A DNA stretch of 36,974 nt from an uncultured Aquimarina sp. (GCA_947499005.1 CANMML010000035.1:1-36974), one strand, 5' to 3'. Shown: positions 17,782 through 30,742, counted from the stretch's first letter. The notes: generated from the letters alone by a model not told the origin. A program made the numbers and translations.

Positions 17782-18576
17782 ATGAGAAAATATTTATACC
17801 CCATTTTAATAACTCTAGTAAGTGTCGGATTTTATTTTTGGGAAAAGCAACTTGATACAAATCACTATGAAGGACTAAAAAATGAAACCAATTCTTATAA
17901 AGATTTTAATTATTTCCCAACAGGAGCCAAAGGGGAATTAGTTGAGCACGCTTATTACGATCTTATGTACAGCGAGAAGCACGAACAACCTATTTGGGTG
18001 GCCTATGAGCTAAAAAAAGAGCACCTATCCAAGAATGACTTTAAAAGGCCTTATTTTGAAATAGACCCTCTAGTCAAAACTCAAGCTGCAAGTTGGAGGA
18101 ATTACAAAAAATCTGGCTATGACAGAGGACATTATTGCCCTGCAGGTGATCGTCGGTTTAGCAAAAAAGCTTATGACGAGACTTTTTTAACTTCTAATAT
18201 ATCTCCTCAACTTCATGATTTTAATGCAGGCATTTGGAATGAACTGGAACAAAAAATTAGGTATTGGGTAAAAAATGACAAGCAGTTATTTGTCGTAACT
18301 GGGCCTATTTTCGAGAATGCTAACAAAAGTATCGGGAGTGAAAAAGTAACTGTTCCAACACATTTTTTTAAGGCTGTTTTAAAATACGGAAGAGGCGAAC
18401 CTAAAGCGATAGCTTTCTTGTTTCCTCATAAAAAAGGTTTAAGCAATCTTAAGGAATATTCGATATCAATCGATCAACTTGAAAAAACACTTAATTATGA
18501 CCTTTTCTCTTTTCTAGAAGACACCATAGAAAAAAAGCTTGAAAAAGAAAACAATTCTTGGATGTGGCGATTTTAA
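17782..18576 (+). CDS. DNA/RNA non-specific endonuclease (beta-beta-alpha metal)
   Basis: The ATG at 17782 is 2 nt after the permease stop and gives 264 residues; the alternative TTG at 17758 lies inside the permease gene. An N-terminal hydrophobic stretch (MRKYLYPILITLVSVGFYFW) acts as signal or anchor. The catalytic DRGH motif places His117, followed by TSNISPQ, metal-ligand Asn148 and Glu156 (DFNAGIWNELEQ), with the same 8-residue Asn-Glu spacing as Serratia nuclease (Asn119/Glu127). It should degrade DNA and RNA outside the cytoplasm, probably for nutrient recovery. It is the last gene of the prc operon. Confidence 0.9.
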   Translation: MRKYLYPILITLVSVGFYFWEKQLDTNHYEGLKNETNSYKDFNYFPTGAKGELVEHAYYDLMYSEKHEQPIWVAYELKKEHLSKNDFKRPYFEIDPLVKTQAASWRNYKKSGYDRGHYCPAGDRRFSKKAYDETFLTSNISPQLHDFNAGIWNELEQKIRYWVKNDKQLFVVTGPIFENANKSIGSEKVTVPTHFFKAVLKYGRGEPKAIAFLFPHKKGLSNLKEYSISIDQLEKTLNYDLFSFLEDTIEKKLEKENNSWMWRF

Positions 18577-19323
18577 AGTTATATAGGACTCCTACTATTT
18601 ATTAAAACACAGTTATTTTTTTTAATAATTACCACAGCGTAAACTACCTCGGGGCAATCCCTCGAGACATTTATATGAAATAATACGATTTTCGGATAAG
18701 AATTTCGTATCAATAGATTGATTTATTTTTCGCTAGACTAAGGCGAAAAATCAAAGAATAGCATTTGCTATTGTTTTATTTTTTAACGCAAGAATAGTAG
18801 AAAAAGAAACAAGGTATCTGCGAAATTTTTGTTCGCAAATCGTATAACACCAATTAAGCATAATATCTAATCGAGGAAGGAACCTTACTATTAACCCGAT
18901 ACTTCTGCTAGTTTTCTCTTCTTACAAAAGAAAAAGTTGGCTGTGCAGCAGAATGACTTGCTTCATAAAACTCCCCTAAAGCACGGTAGTAATACACCTA
19001 GTATTAACAAACTCCCTCTACCTAGCAAATCACCATAGATACTACCCTATATACCTTCACAGATCAAGCCAAAAACTTGTAAAATATGCTTTTACTTTGC
19101 ACCGCACTCCATAGTCCTATGGCTATCGGTAGTGAAAAAAAATGTAGTGGAGTCTCCTTCACTTGGAATTGTAAATCATTATTTTAAATTGGAAACACCA
19201 TATTTAGTTGAGGAGATTTCCACCTCCGCGGAAATAACGGTAACTGTACTTGCTCACAACTTTTCTTCACCTCTAAAACCAAACACAATATATTAGAATT
19301 CCTCTCTAAATAAAAAACAAAAA
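18577..19323. other. long intergenic stretch, no protein gene seen
   Basis: No ORF of convincing length or codon use appears on either strand in these 747 bases. The first part holds a nested hairpin block (18648-18845). Further on are weaker dyads: CCATAG/CTATGG at 19109-19122 and ATTTCC/GGAAAT near 19216-19235. The right edge abuts the ompA terminator. It could be a dispersed repeat, an RNA gene or a decayed locus. Confidence 0.5.
18648..18845. repeat. nested inverted-repeat block, candidate structured RNA or repeat element
   Basis: Five stems occur in order. CTCGGGG pairs with CCCTCGAG (18648-18666, one G-U). An outer stem ATACGATTT at 18683-18691 pairs with AAATCGTAT at 18837-18845. Enclosed by it are ATTTTTCGC/GCGAAAAAT (18725-18751, 9 bp, 9-base loop), AATAGCA/TGCTATT (18757-18772, 2-base loop) and TGCGAA/TTCGCA (18819-18837, 7-base loop), the last sharing its terminal A with the outer stem. 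The layout of an outer stem closing several hairpins is what a folded RNA or a transposable non-coding repeat would show. The family is not recognised. Confidence 0.45.
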
Positions 19324-19350
19324 AAAGCCATCCGCATTGCGGATGGCTTT
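19324..19350 (-). terminator. rho-independent terminator of ompA
   Basis: AAAGCCATCCGCA and TGCGGATGGCTTT form a perfect 13-bp stem with a single-base spacer. On the minus strand it is followed by a long T-rich tract, 36 bases after the ompA stop. Confidence 0.9.
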
Positions 19351-19385
19351 AGCTGTAATATAACTCTAAATCAGATAGATTCTAA

Positions 19386-20813
19386 TTACTTGATTAAGTT
19401 AATTTCAACACGTCTGTTTAACTTTCTACCTGCTTTAGTATTGTTATCAGCGATTGGAGATGCTTCTCCGAATCCTCTAGAGCTTAGGTTAGATTGAGAA
19501 ATACCGTGTCCGATTAAATAAGCCTTAACAGCTGACGCTCTTGACTCAGATAATCTTTGGTTTCCAGCTGCTCCACCAACACTATCAGTATGACCGTCGA
19601 TTGTGAAACGAGCTTTAGGATATTCCTTTAAAATCGCTACGATATCATCCAATACTACTTCAGATTGTGTCTTAATAGTTGATCTACCAGAATCAAATAA
19701 GATTGTCTTAGCATAGTCATTTAAAGTCTTTTGAATCTCCTTAGTTACAACTTTAACTTCTGGACAACCATTATTAGCTTTAACACCTGGTACGTTAACA
19801 CACTTATCATCCTTATCTAATACACCATCGTTATCAGAATCTTTGTAAGGACACCCGTTGTTTGCAGCAGGTCCGGCTACGTTTGGACAGTTATCGATAT
19901 TGTTAGCAACACCATCTCCGTCAGAATCAGGACATCCTTTTAATGCAGCTTCACCAGCAACATTAGGACATGCATCATCACGATCTACTATACCATCTCC
20001 ATCAGAATCAGGACATCCACCATTTTCTGGCTTACCTACTTCGTTTGGACAGTTATCTTCAGAATCTTTAATTCCGTCTAAATCAGAATCAGGACAACCG
20101 TTAAATTGCTCTAAACCTGGAGTATCAGGACACTCATCTTTTTTATCGTTAATTCCGTCTCCGTCAGTATCAGTACCTCCGAAAGCAAACTTAACACCTG
20201 CTGAATGCTGTAAATGAGAAGATTGTATAGATGCATTATCTACTACTATATTTCCATCAGAATCTCCATATTCTCCGATTACACCTTTATATGTAGTCTC
20301 TACGTAGATAGCAAAGTTTTCAGTAATCCAAAAATCTAAACCTCCAGATAAGTTACCAGAAAACGCTCCATCATCCTCGATCCAGTGGTAACCTAGCCCA
20401 ATACCAGCATATGGTGCAAACCATCCACTTTTCCAAGAATCTTTCAATTGACGTACATCATAGTTCAATGATCCTTCAATAGCAAAATATGACCAATCAT
20501 CAACTGCAACAGATCTTACAGGATCAAAGTTTCCATACTCTCCTATTTTATTAATGCTCCCTCCTAACGTTGCACTAAAACCATTCTTGATATATCTGCT
20601 AACAGATATCTCAGAAATTGAAGGGATAATGTTATCGTTAAAATAACTAGGATTGATTAATCTAGCATCAGAAAATGGCGCTGATTCAGGTACGAAATCT
20701 ACTGCGTTTGCCCCAATTTTAATAGCCCAAGGATAAGTCTCACTTTGAGCAATTGCTGAACTAGCTGTCAAAGCAGCAGCTACTACTAGCAATGATTTAA
20801 TTAGTTTCTTCAT
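19386..20813 (-). CDS. OmpA family protein with thrombospondin type-3 repeats
   Basis: The ATG at 20813 (475 residues) is chosen because it opens with a signal peptide ([20 protein letters not shown]) and lies behind a good promoter; the open frame extends to 20936 without biological sense. Residues up to ~210 form an outer-membrane beta-barrel. Residues 212-354 hold five calcium-binding TSP3 repeats (DxDGDGxxDxxDxCP type). The last ~120 residues are an OmpA peptidoglycan-binding domain ([11 protein letters not shown] ... NQRLSESRA ... GFGEASPI). The protein ties the outer membrane to the cell wall and is probably abundant, given its strong promoter and terminator. Confidence 0.95.
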   Translation of the reverse strand: MKKLIKSLLVVAAALTASSAIAQSETYPWAIKIGANAVDFVPESAPFSDARLINPSYFNDNIIPSISEISVSRYIKNGFSATLGGSINKIGEYGNFDPVRSVAVDDWSYFAIEGSLNYDVRQLKDSWKSGWFAPYAGIGLGYHWIEDDGAFSGNLSGGLDFWITENFAIYVETTYKGVIGEYGDSDGNIVVDNASIQSSHLQHSAGVKFAFGGTDTDGDGINDKKDECPDTPGLEQFNGCPDSDLDGIKDSEDNCPNEVGKPENGGCPDSDGDGIVDRDDACPNVAGEAALKGCPDSDGDGVANNIDNCPNVAGPAANNGCPYKDSDNDGVLDKDDKCVNVPGVKANNGCPEVKVVTKEIQKTLNDYAKTILFDSGRSTIKTQSEVVLDDIVAILKEYPKARFTIDGHTDSVGGAAGNQRLSESRASAVKAYLIGHGISQSNLSSRGFGEASPIADNNTKAGRKLNRRVEINLIK

Positions 20814-20845
20814 ATTATTAATGATTTTATTAGAGTTATCTCCAA

Positions 20846-20876
20846 CAAATGTAATAGGATAAGTGAAACTAACAAA
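20846..20876 (-). promoter_or_regulatory. ompA promoter, -33/-7 type
   Basis: On the minus strand, TTTG (20873-20876) is followed 19 bases later by TACATTTG (20846-20853). This matches the Bacteroidota consensus TTTG-N19-TAnnTTTG. The start codon is 32 bases further on, and this promoter supports the 20813 start. Confidence 0.8.
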
Positions 20877-20937
20877 AACTATTTTAGGATTTGTACAAAA
20901 ATTCGCTATAATTAGCAGTTTTTCTGCGAAATACACA

Positions 20938-23900
20938 CTATACCTCTATTATTTTCAACGCTTGATCAAAATAAACTAAGTATTTCTTAACATTTTTATA
21001 ACCTAATTTGGATACTAATCTTAAATAATTTGACAATTGTTCATGATATTTTTTCTGCGGAGCACCTGTTTTGTAATCTAAAATCATGGCTTCTCCACTA
21101 GGAGATATCTCTATTCTATCTGGTCTTAAAAGTGTTCCTTCTAAATAAAAATCTCGCTCATTATAGATCCTATTTTTTTGATTAAAAAACGAACTAAATT
21201 CTGAATGATTTATCAACTCTAAAATCTGCGCTTTAAGTAAATCTATATCTTCATTATTCATAAGCTTAGATTCCTCAATATTTTCTAAAACTTTGCTTAC
21301 ATCAGCACGGTCAAAAACTCTCGATAATATCAGATGTATTAGTTCTCCCTTTTCTACTGCTTCCGATTTTTGATTGTGATTCGACAAAGACGCACTAGTG
21401 TTTAGATGATCTATTTTTCTGTAGAGAAAATCATTTATAGGCGTAGTAATTCTTGTTTTCAAATCCTTATCATTAGACATTCTCTCCCCAATACAGTATC
21501 TATCTTCTTCAATACAAATACTTTTTGCTTTGAAAAAGTCAGCTACAAAAGAGATTATATTTCCTTTTTCTAAAGCTACACTCGCTTTCGTTTTATCTCC
21601 CAACAAATAAAGCCTCCTAACTGCCCTAGTAAAAGCAACATATAAAACATTAAGAGTATCTAATTCTTCCGAAGCCAATACCTCATCAGCATTTTCCACC
21701 AAAGATGTATTATAGTATTCGAACACTTTCCTATTGAAGCTCCAATACAGTTGGTCTATCTCTGAATCTTCTTTTAAATTTTTAATCCAAATGTTTTTCG
21801 CTTTAAAAGCATAAAGAGCATCTTCTAAAAAAGGAAGTATTACAATCGGGAATTCTAATCCTTTAGATTTATGAATAGTCATTATTTGAACTCCTTCTTG
21901 CTCTTCGGAAGTAATTATACTAAGTGTATCTTTTTTTGAATCCCAGAAATCTATGAACTGTTGCAAACTTCCATTACTAGTATTTGAAAAATCAAACGCA
22001 AAATCCATAAAAAACTGAAGGTTTGAAGAAACTGATATATTCAATTTAAAGATTTCACATAGCTCTTCTATCAAGCTAAATACTGAACGGTTATTCGAAA
22101 ATAGTTGTGGTAATCGAATTTCGAATTTCTCTAATAGATTTTTTTCAAAGCTTCGATTATCGATTTCTAATAACTCCTTTAAAAACTCATGACCTATAGT
22201 TTCTTTTCGTACTACGAATAAAGTATTGATCAAACGTAATCTTAACATACCATCATCTGGATCTGAAATGTACTGCAATACAGATTCCAACAACCGAACC
22301 TCATCAGCGTTTTTTACCAGTAAGCTTTCAGATGAAATCACTGGAATATTTTCTGTTATCAAGAAATTAGAGATCGTTACGGCTTCACTATTTTTCCGTA
22401 CCAGAATAGCTATATCACTATATGAAAAACCATCCTCAAGGGCTTCGTCTATATAACATTTGACAGCTTCAGGATAAACTTCATCCTTTTCTGCCTTGGT
22501 CTTTGCTGCGAAGCATTCAAAAGAAATATAGCCTCCTTTTTTAGGATTTGTCTTTTGTTGATTTCCCTTTCGATATAATTCTTTGTATTGGTCTTTAGTT
22601 ATGAAATCAGATAAATACGTAAAGAAATCGTTGTTAAACGTGATGATTTCTGAATAGCTTCTATAATTAGTATCTAGTAGCAAAAGCTCTTTCTCTGAAT
22701 TGGAAAACGGAGTATAGCCTAATGAGAGTTCTATAAATTGCTCTGCTTTTCCTCCTCTCCATCGATAAATGGATTGTTTTGCATCTCCAACCAAGGTAGC
22801 AGTACCTGTTTGTTCGGTATTCTCGATGTACGAAGACAACGCATTGTCTATTAAAGGAATTAGATTATCCCATTGTACTTCCGAAGTATCTTGAAATTCA
22901 TCGATAAAAAATTCTTTATACTTCTCACCCAATCTTTCATAAATAAAAGGAGTTGGTTGATCTTTGATGTTTTGTGCAATTAGTGTATTGAATTCAGAAA
23001 TTAAAACTTGATTCTTTTCCTTTTTCAGATGGTCTATTTTCTTGCTTAAGAAATTAAGCAATGACATCGCTGGAAGGTTTTTTATAATGCCTTCAATGCA
23101 TTTATTTTCAAAAATTAAAGCTTTGGTTGCATTAAAAACTGCTTCTATTTCTGGCCTTAATCCATCTATTTTAGCTTTTATTAAATCGTCTTTGCTCTTT
23201 GCATAGAGCACTACTTCGGCGATATCTTTTAAAATAAAGTCTCTTAAAGGGAAAGTCCCTTCTTCTGATAACTTTTTAAAATACCTCGGTAATGTCCCTC
23301 TGGAAAAATCATCAATGACGGCTTCTTCTTGAATTTTATCTAAAAGTTCTAAAGCGCTTTTCTTGATTGCACGCTGATTTTTTTCCTTCAGTTTTTGATA
23401 TGTGTCATTTAGACTAAATAATGTTTCACTAGATACTTTAGAAAGCGACTCTACTTGTTTTTGGTCTCCCTCTCGAAAAAGAATCATTCCTAAATCAAAA
23501 AGCAGCTGCTTGATATCCCAACTCTTATCATCTTCTATTTGCTGTGATACGTATTCTAAAACTACAGTGGTTACTTTTTGATCTTTACCTACTTCCATGA
23601 GCAATTGATCTACAGCCTCCTCTAATATTATTTTTTGGTCAAGCTGTACTTCAAAAGAATTGGAGAGATTGAGGTCAAAAGCAAATGTTCTTATAATAGA
23701 TTGAGTGAACTTATCTATTGTCTGTACACTAAAAGCCGTATAATTATGTAGTATAAAATTGAGTACTTCTAACGAACGTTCTTTAAGCGTTGTTGCATCT
23801 ATATTTAACGTTTGTTTAATTTCATCAAACATCGAATTATCGGAAGAAATATCTTGTATTGAAAAAGCAAATAATGTAGACAGAATTCGCTCTTTCATTT

Positions 23901-24057
23901 CTGAAACTGCCTTGTTTGTAAAAGTAATCGCCAAAATTTGCTTGTATCTATTATTACTCTTACTCCCAAGTACCTTTATAAGGTAGTTTTTTACCAAGGT
24001 GTATGTTTTCCCTGCACCAGCTGCGGCATCGTATATCGTTAAGGCTTTTGAAGACAT
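20938..24057 (-). CDS. UvrD-type helicase-nuclease, AddA/RecB-like
   Basis: 1039 residues. Superfamily 1 helicase motifs run in order: Walker [11 protein letters not shown] (residues 11-20), QTIDKF, motif [15 protein letters not shown] (Asp386-Glu387), [17 protein letters not shown], motif [14 protein letters not shown] and motif [16 protein letters not shown]. The C-terminus is a RecB-family PD-(D/E)xK nuclease (LRPDRIEI ... MILDYKTG). This is the layout of the Bacteroidota AddA-like partner that resects double-strand breaks for recombination. No AddB-like nuclease gene is adjacent in the window, so the second subunit must be elsewhere. It is divergent from the superoxide dismutase gene; ompA follows but has its own promoter, which lies just past this gene's stop. 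Confidence 0.9.
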   Translation of the reverse strand: MSSKALTIYDAAAGAGKTYTLVKNYLIKVLGSKSNNRYKQILAITFTNKAVSEMKERILSTLFAFSIQDISSDNSMFDEIKQTLNIDATTLKERSLEVLNFILHNYTAFSVQTIDKFTQSIIRTFAFDLNLSNSFEVQLDQKIILEEAVDQLLMEVGKDQKVTTVVLEYVSQQIEDDKSWDIKQLLFDLGMILFREGDQKQVESLSKVSSETLFSLNDTYQKLKEKNQRAIKKSALELLDKIQEEAVIDDFSRGTLPRYFKKLSEEGTFPLRDFILKDIAEVVLYAKSKDDLIKAKIDGLRPEIEAVFNATKALIFENKCIEGIIKNLPAMSLLNFLSKKIDHLKKEKNQVLISEFNTLIAQNIKDQPTPFIYERLGEKYKEFFIDEFQDTSEVQWDNLIPLIDNALSSYIENTEQTGTATLVGDAKQSIYRWRGGKAEQFIELSLGYTPFSNSEKELLLLDTNYRSYSEIITFNNDFFTYLSDFITKDQYKELYRKGNQQKTNPKKGGYISFECFAAKTKAEKDEVYPEAVKCYIDEALEDGFSYSDIAILVRKNSEAVTISNFLITENIPVISSESLLVKNADEVRLLESVLQYISDPDDGMLRLRLINTLFVVRKETIGHEFLKELLEIDNRSFEKNLLEKFEIRLPQLFSNNRSVFSLIEELCEIFKLNISVSSNLQFFMDFAFDFSNTSNGSLQQFIDFWDSKKDTLSIITSEEQEGVQIMTIHKSKGLEFPIVILPFLEDALYAFKAKNIWIKNLKEDSEIDQLYWSFNRKVFEYYNTSLVENADEVLASEELDTLNVLYVAFTRAVRRLYLLGDKTKASVALEKGNIISFVADFFKAKSICIEEDRYCIGERMSNDKDLKTRITTPINDFLYRKIDHLNTSASLSNHNQKSEAVEKGELIHLILSRVFDRADVSKVLENIEESKLMNNEDIDLLKAQILELINHSEFSSFFNQKNRIYNERDFYLEGTLLRPDRIEISPSGEAMILDYKTGAPQKKYHEQLSNYLRLVSKLGYKNVKKYLVYFDQALKIIEV

Positions 24058-24142
24058 TCCTTTAGCTAAATTTTAACGAAAGCTAATCCATTTTTTGATG
24101 AATTCCTCGCTTCCTAATGTTTTTATTAAAAGGTATATTGCT

Positions 24143-24150
24143 TACTTTTG
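24143..24150 (+). promoter_or_regulatory. -7 promoter box of the superoxide dismutase gene
   Basis: TACTTTTG matches TAnnTTTG exactly, 28 bases upstream of the ATG. The -33 element is only a T-rich tract. Confidence 0.55.
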
Positions 24151-24178
24151 GGTATAATTAAATATAAAATTTACAATC

Positions 24179-24787
24179 ATGGCATTCGAATTACCAAGTT
24201 TATCGTACGCTTACGATGCTTTAGAACCACATATTGATGCGCGTACTATGGAAATCCACCATAGTAAGCACCACGCAGGATACACTAGCAAATTAAATGG
24301 TGCTATTGAAGGAACTGATTTAGCTGGAAAATCTATTGAAGATATTCTAACTGGATTGGACTTAAATAACAAAGCAGTTCGTAATAATGGTGGAGGTTTT
24401 TACAACCACAGGTTATTCTGGAATGTTATGGGACCTAATGCAGGAGGTACTCCTTCTGGAGCTGTAGCTAACGCTATTAACGAAGCTTATGGGTCTTTCG
24501 ATGCCTTCAAAACAGCATTTAAAAATGCAGCAGCTACACAATTTGGATCTGGATGGGCATGGTTATGTGTTCATAAAGGAGGAAAAGTTGAAGTTTGTGC
24601 TACGGCTAATCAAGACAATCCATTAATGCCAGAAATTGGATGCGGTGGAATTCCTGTATTAGGAGTAGATGTTTGGGAACATGCTTACTACTTAAACTAC
24701 CAAAACAGAAGACCAGATTACCTAGAGGCTTTCTTTAGCGTAATCAACTGGGATGCTGTAAATGCATTATACGAGGCTAATAAATAA
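24179..24787 (+). CDS. sodB: Fe/Mn superoxide dismutase
   Basis: 202 residues, no signal peptide. Metal ligands are His27, His77 (GFYNHRLFW), Asp164 and His168 ([15 protein letters not shown]). The HHSKHHAGY helix and GSGWAWL loop are standard. It converts superoxide to oxygen and hydrogen peroxide in the cytoplasm. Fe or Mn use cannot be settled from motifs alone, so the gene name is provisional. The gene stands alone between its own -7 box and a very strong terminator. Confidence 0.95.
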   Translation: MAFELPSLSYAYDALEPHIDARTMEIHHSKHHAGYTSKLNGAIEGTDLAGKSIEDILTGLDLNNKAVRNNGGGFYNHRLFWNVMGPNAGGTPSGAVANAINEAYGSFDAFKTAFKNAAATQFGSGWAWLCVHKGGKVEVCATANQDNPLMPEIGCGGIPVLGVDVWEHAYYLNYQNRRPDYLEAFFSVINWDAVNALYEANK

Positions 24788-24811
24788 TATTTGTTAGTTT
24801 CTTTTTTACCT

Positions 24812-24848
24812 AACAGGGGTAATCACAAATATTGTGATTACCCCTGTT
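24812..24848 (+). terminator. rho-independent terminator of the superoxide dismutase gene
   Basis: AACAGGGGTAATCACAA pairs perfectly with TTGTGATTACCCCTGTT (17-bp stem, 3-base loop), followed by TTCTTTT. Confidence 0.92.
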
Positions 24849-24925
24849 TCTTTTAATACATAGCACGATTTACTAATAAAAATTTCGTGTAATACCACTT
24901 TCTAACTTAACGTAACATCACAAAA

Positions 24926-24952
24926 AAAGACCTCCTTAAAAAAGAGGTCTTT
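24926..24952 (-). terminator. rho-independent terminator of the agarase gene
   Basis: AAAGACCTC/GAGGTCTTT, 9-bp stem, with a run of seven T on the minus strand after it; 38 bases past the agarase stop codon. Confidence 0.88.
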
Positions 24953-24990
24953 ACCACAACAATTAATTCTATTATGATTTTATATAGAAT

Positions 24991-27180
24991 TTACTTTACA
25001 ATGAGCTTTTGAGTTTCTTGATTAGTTGTTATAAAATAAATTCCTGTTGCTAAGCCCGAAGTATTTATCGAGGCTTTTCCGTTATTTCCTTGAACCGTCA
25101 TAACTATTTTCCCTGTAAAATCGGAAACTAAAACGCTTCCTTCTGCCCCAGAAACAGTTACACTATCTCCTGCTACTGCAGGGTTTGGATATATATTAAC
25201 TCCCAGTTCTTCCACAGATAGCGATTGTATTTCTTTATTTCCATTACAGTTTTGCACCAAGTTCCAGCCACCATCTGCTCTCTTCTCATACAATATACCT
25301 CCGTTAATTACACGCTCTCCCGCAGAGTAACTGTTAGCATCTCCATTGAATTGAGGAGCATTACTACAGGTTACTGCTCCACCAGTATTTCCGCCACCTG
25401 AACCAGCAAAAACACTTACTTGATCCATATGTAAGAAATTATTGCCCCTCAACTGGACTCTAACCACTCGACCTGTTGCATTTACATTATAGTCCGTTCC
25501 ATTTACAGAAGGAGAACCATTTACAGTAACTGTTCTAACAACATTTCCACCGCGTTGGTTATACACTATAATATCAAAATTATTTAGACGGTTTTGACAA
25601 CAGTTTCCTCTATTCCAAATCCTAACCTGTCCGATATTTTCTGTTGAACCTAAATCTACTTCCCACCAAGCTCCTTGCTGTCTGTTGGTGTGGTTAAACG
25701 TACTATCATTACCATCAACTACTCTTCCAGCTCCAAAATTGTTATTGTTTCCTTGATAAGTACTCGACTGGAATGTGTTTTTTCCTAAAGCTAAATCTCC
25801 ATTATTTCCACCGCCAGTATTTCCACCACCGTTTGATCCACAATTTTCAATTAAATTCCAACCCGTAGCTGTACGTTCATAAAGGTTATTATCTGAAGTA
25901 TTTACAACACGTTCACCTGGTGAATAACTATTAGCGTCACCATTATAATCTGGAGCGGTATCACAAGTAGTTCCTGAGTTTCCTCCGCCGGTATTCCCTC
26001 CTCCAGCGTTTCCTCCGCCGTTTCCGTTTGGCTTATATACACGAATCCAATCTACTAACATGTTATTGTTATTAAAGTTTTGGATTTCTGTATTATTTGG
26101 AGAGCGATTAGCTTCTGCTTGCCAGCTTTGATCTTCTACATTGATAATGATATCCATTTGACGTGTAAAACGCCTGCCGTTGTTCAAATAATTGAATGGA
26201 TCTATCACACTAATATTAGAAGCATTCTTTGCAGTATTTAATCTGCTTTGTGAAAAGCTACCTGCTATACCTCCGCTTCTTGTCATCGCTTGAAAACCAT
26301 CTGCACCTCTGTTTAATTGTCCATCTTGTCCAGTGCTAGTTACTCCTGCAGGGTAGGTATACTCCCAACGACCGTCTACTAATTTAGAAGCTATTGCGTC
26401 ATTATCTAAAATACGCACTACCTGACCATCAATATAATATTCTAGTATTGTTGGAGATTTCCAGTACACACCGATACGAACAGTTCTTCCTCCCCAAGTA
26501 CTTACATTACTTTGTCTATACCAGCTATTGAAATCACTAGGCTGATAATCTCTAAAATTTGGAGGTCTAATAAATACGTGATGACTTAAGTGAATTCTCT
26601 CTGCAAAAAATTGGTTTCTACCATCACTACCAGCACCACCATAAGCTTCGATGATATCAATTTCTTCTTTATCATCGGGACTTAATAACCAAATATCAGA
26701 GGCCAATGAAGAATTCATAATCTTTACACGAGCTTCCACAAAAACAGGGTAGATTACACGTTGCTTAGAAGTAATACACCCTGCTAAAGTTTCTGGTCTC
26801 GTGATATTTTGTCCTCCAAAATCGAAACTTTTCGTGTAAGGTGTACTTGTATTGTTGTTAAAAAAGCGACGAGATGCCCATATGTTTAAGTTACCTCCAG
26901 CAACAGAACAATGATTCCGTTCCCAATTGGTAGCTCCTGGCCCTTCGAAACCATTATGAAAGAAATTATTCCATTTGTTTTGGCCTGGAGGACCAAAATC
27001 TGCATTTGTTGTTGTCGGATTAAAAGTATAATTAAAATCATCCGAAACATTTGTCTGTAATTGCCAGTTACTGGCGTTACCTAATCTAGAAGGAAGTGGT
27101 GTTCCTCCGAAATCTAATTGAGCTTGTGTGGTTAGGCTCACCAAAGCCATCAACCACAAAAATAATTTAGTTGTTTTCAT
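24991..27180 (-). CDS. secreted modular GH16 beta-agarase with sorting tail
   Basis: 729 residues. Signal peptide 1-20; GH16 catalytic domain about 30-385 with the nucleophile/acid-base motif EIDIIE (Glu173, Asp175, Glu178). The stretches RVIYPVFVEARVKIMNSSLA, HLSHHVFIR, YYIDGQVVR and MDIIINVEDQSW closely resemble DagA-type beta-agarases. Gly/Asn linkers separate a ~45-residue module (405-447), an F5/8C-like (discoidin, CBM-type) module (463-593) and a second copy of the short module (604-646). The tail from about 660 (VNIYPNPAVAGDSVTVSG ... GIYFITT) is a type IX sorting domain. It would cut agarose outside the cell. The gene is divergent from a GH2 galactosidase across a spacer with a LacI-like palindrome. 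Confidence 0.92.
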   Translation of the reverse strand: MKTTKLFLWLMALVSLTTQAQLDFGGTPLPSRLGNASNWQLQTNVSDDFNYTFNPTTTNADFGPPGQNKWNNFFHNGFEGPGATNWERNHCSVAGGNLNIWASRRFFNNNTSTPYTKSFDFGGQNITRPETLAGCITSKQRVIYPVFVEARVKIMNSSLASDIWLLSPDDKEEIDIIEAYGGAGSDGRNQFFAERIHLSHHVFIRPPNFRDYQPSDFNSWYRQSNVSTWGGRTVRIGVYWKSPTILEYYIDGQVVRILDNDAIASKLVDGRWEYTYPAGVTSTGQDGQLNRGADGFQAMTRSGGIAGSFSQSRLNTAKNASNISVIDPFNYLNNGRRFTRQMDIIINVEDQSWQAEANRSPNNTEIQNFNNNNMLVDWIRVYKPNGNGGGNAGGGNTGGGNSGTTCDTAPDYNGDANSYSPGERVVNTSDNNLYERTATGWNLIENCGSNGGGNTGGGNNGDLALGKNTFQSSTYQGNNNNFGAGRVVDGNDSTFNHTNRQQGAWWEVDLGSTENIGQVRIWNRGNCCQNRLNNFDIIVYNQRGGNVVRTVTVNGSPSVNGTDYNVNATGRVVRVQLRGNNFLHMDQVSVFAGSGGGNTGGAVTCSNAPQFNGDANSYSAGERVINGGILYEKRADGGWNLVQNCNGNKEIQSLSVEELGVNIYPNPAVAGDSVTVSGAEGSVLVSDFTGKIVMTVQGNNGKASINTSGLATGIYFITTNQETQKLIVK

Positions 27181-27304
27181 ATTAATAGGGGATTTTAGTT
27201 GTTACTAAATCAAACTATTCAGAATTAATTACATCTAAATAGTGTTACCCACCAATATTAAATCCGAAAACTAAATTAATGCTAATTTCCACTTACTCGA
27301 TAAG

Positions 27305-27318
27305 CGAAAACGTTTTCG
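27305..27318. promoter_or_regulatory. LacI-family-like operator between agarase and galactosidase
   Basis: CGAAAACGTTTTCG is a perfect 14-bp palindrome with a central CpG, as in LacI/CcpA-type operators; flanking TAA and TTA extend the symmetry to 22 bp with one mismatched pair (27301-27322). It lies 124 bases upstream of the agarase start and 106 bases upstream of the galactosidase start. No LacI-type gene lies in the window. Confidence 0.65.
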
Positions 27319-27412
27319 TTTATTCATCTATCAAAATACAGAACTTTTAAGCCTTCTTATCTTTCTGAAAAAAGAAAACATCAACAAATTAGCATATATT
27401 AGTTCGATCTAA

Positions 27413-30520
<3,108 letters not shown>

Positions 30521-30537
30521 GTTGATTGAAAATTTTC

Positions 30538-30568
30538 TTGTAAGCTTTATTGCAATTATGTACATTTG
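30538..30568 (+). promoter_or_regulatory. tRNA promoter
   Basis: TTG at 30538-30540, then 20 bases, then TACATTTG at 30561-30568, matching the Bacteroidota -33/-7 consensus. It ends 28 bases before the tRNA. Confidence 0.7.
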
Positions 30569-30596
30569 CAATCCTTGAAAAATACGCGAGTATTTT

Positions 30597-30670
30597 GGTC
30601 CTATAGCTCAGCTGGTTAGAGCACCTGACTCATAATCAGGGGGTCCATGGTTCGAGCCCATGTGGGACCA
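30597..30670 (+). tRNA. tRNA with CAU anticodon, probably tRNA-Ile2
   Basis: The full cloverleaf is visible: acceptor GGTCCTA/TGGGACC plus discriminator A, D-arm GCTC/GAGC, anticodon stem CCTGA/TCAGG with loop CTCATAA (anticodon CAT), and T-arm CATGG/CCATG. The 3' CCA is not encoded. The acceptor has C4-G69 and C5-G68, the pairs that TilS reads when it converts CAU to lysidine-AU in tRNA-Ile2 of E. coli; elongator tRNA-Met there has U4 and A5. I therefore favour tRNA-Ile2, with tRNA-Met as alternative. Confidence 0.92.
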
Positions 30671-30681
30671 CTTTTATTATC

Positions 30682-30717
30682 AAGCACTTACATTTATTTT
30701 GTAGGTGCTTTTTTTAT
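30682..30717 (+). terminator. terminator after the tRNA
   Basis: AAGCACTTAC pairs with GTAGGTGCTT (10 bp, one G-U, 9-base loop) and runs into a T tract ending near 30715. Confidence 0.8.
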
Positions 30718-30721
30718 TTTG

Positions 30722-30742
30722 GGTCAAACATAGGTCAAACAT
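30722..30742. repeat. tandem 10-bp direct repeat after the tRNA
   Basis: GGTCAAACAT occurs at 30722-30731 and 30733-30742 with one base between. It marks the start of the AT-rich region beyond the tRNA and could be a recombinase-arm or junction sequence, though no integrase gene is present. Confidence 0.5.

Noticed and set aside
19086..19187. 33-codon plus-strand frame in the gene-free stretch
   Set aside because: No signal, no operon context, no recognisable motif; it overlaps dyad sequences and is probably chance.
19858..20217. 119-codon plus-strand frame antisense to ompA
   Set aside because: It mirrors the repetitive TSP3 coding region, which gives a regular Ser/Pro-rich shadow; no start context or motif.
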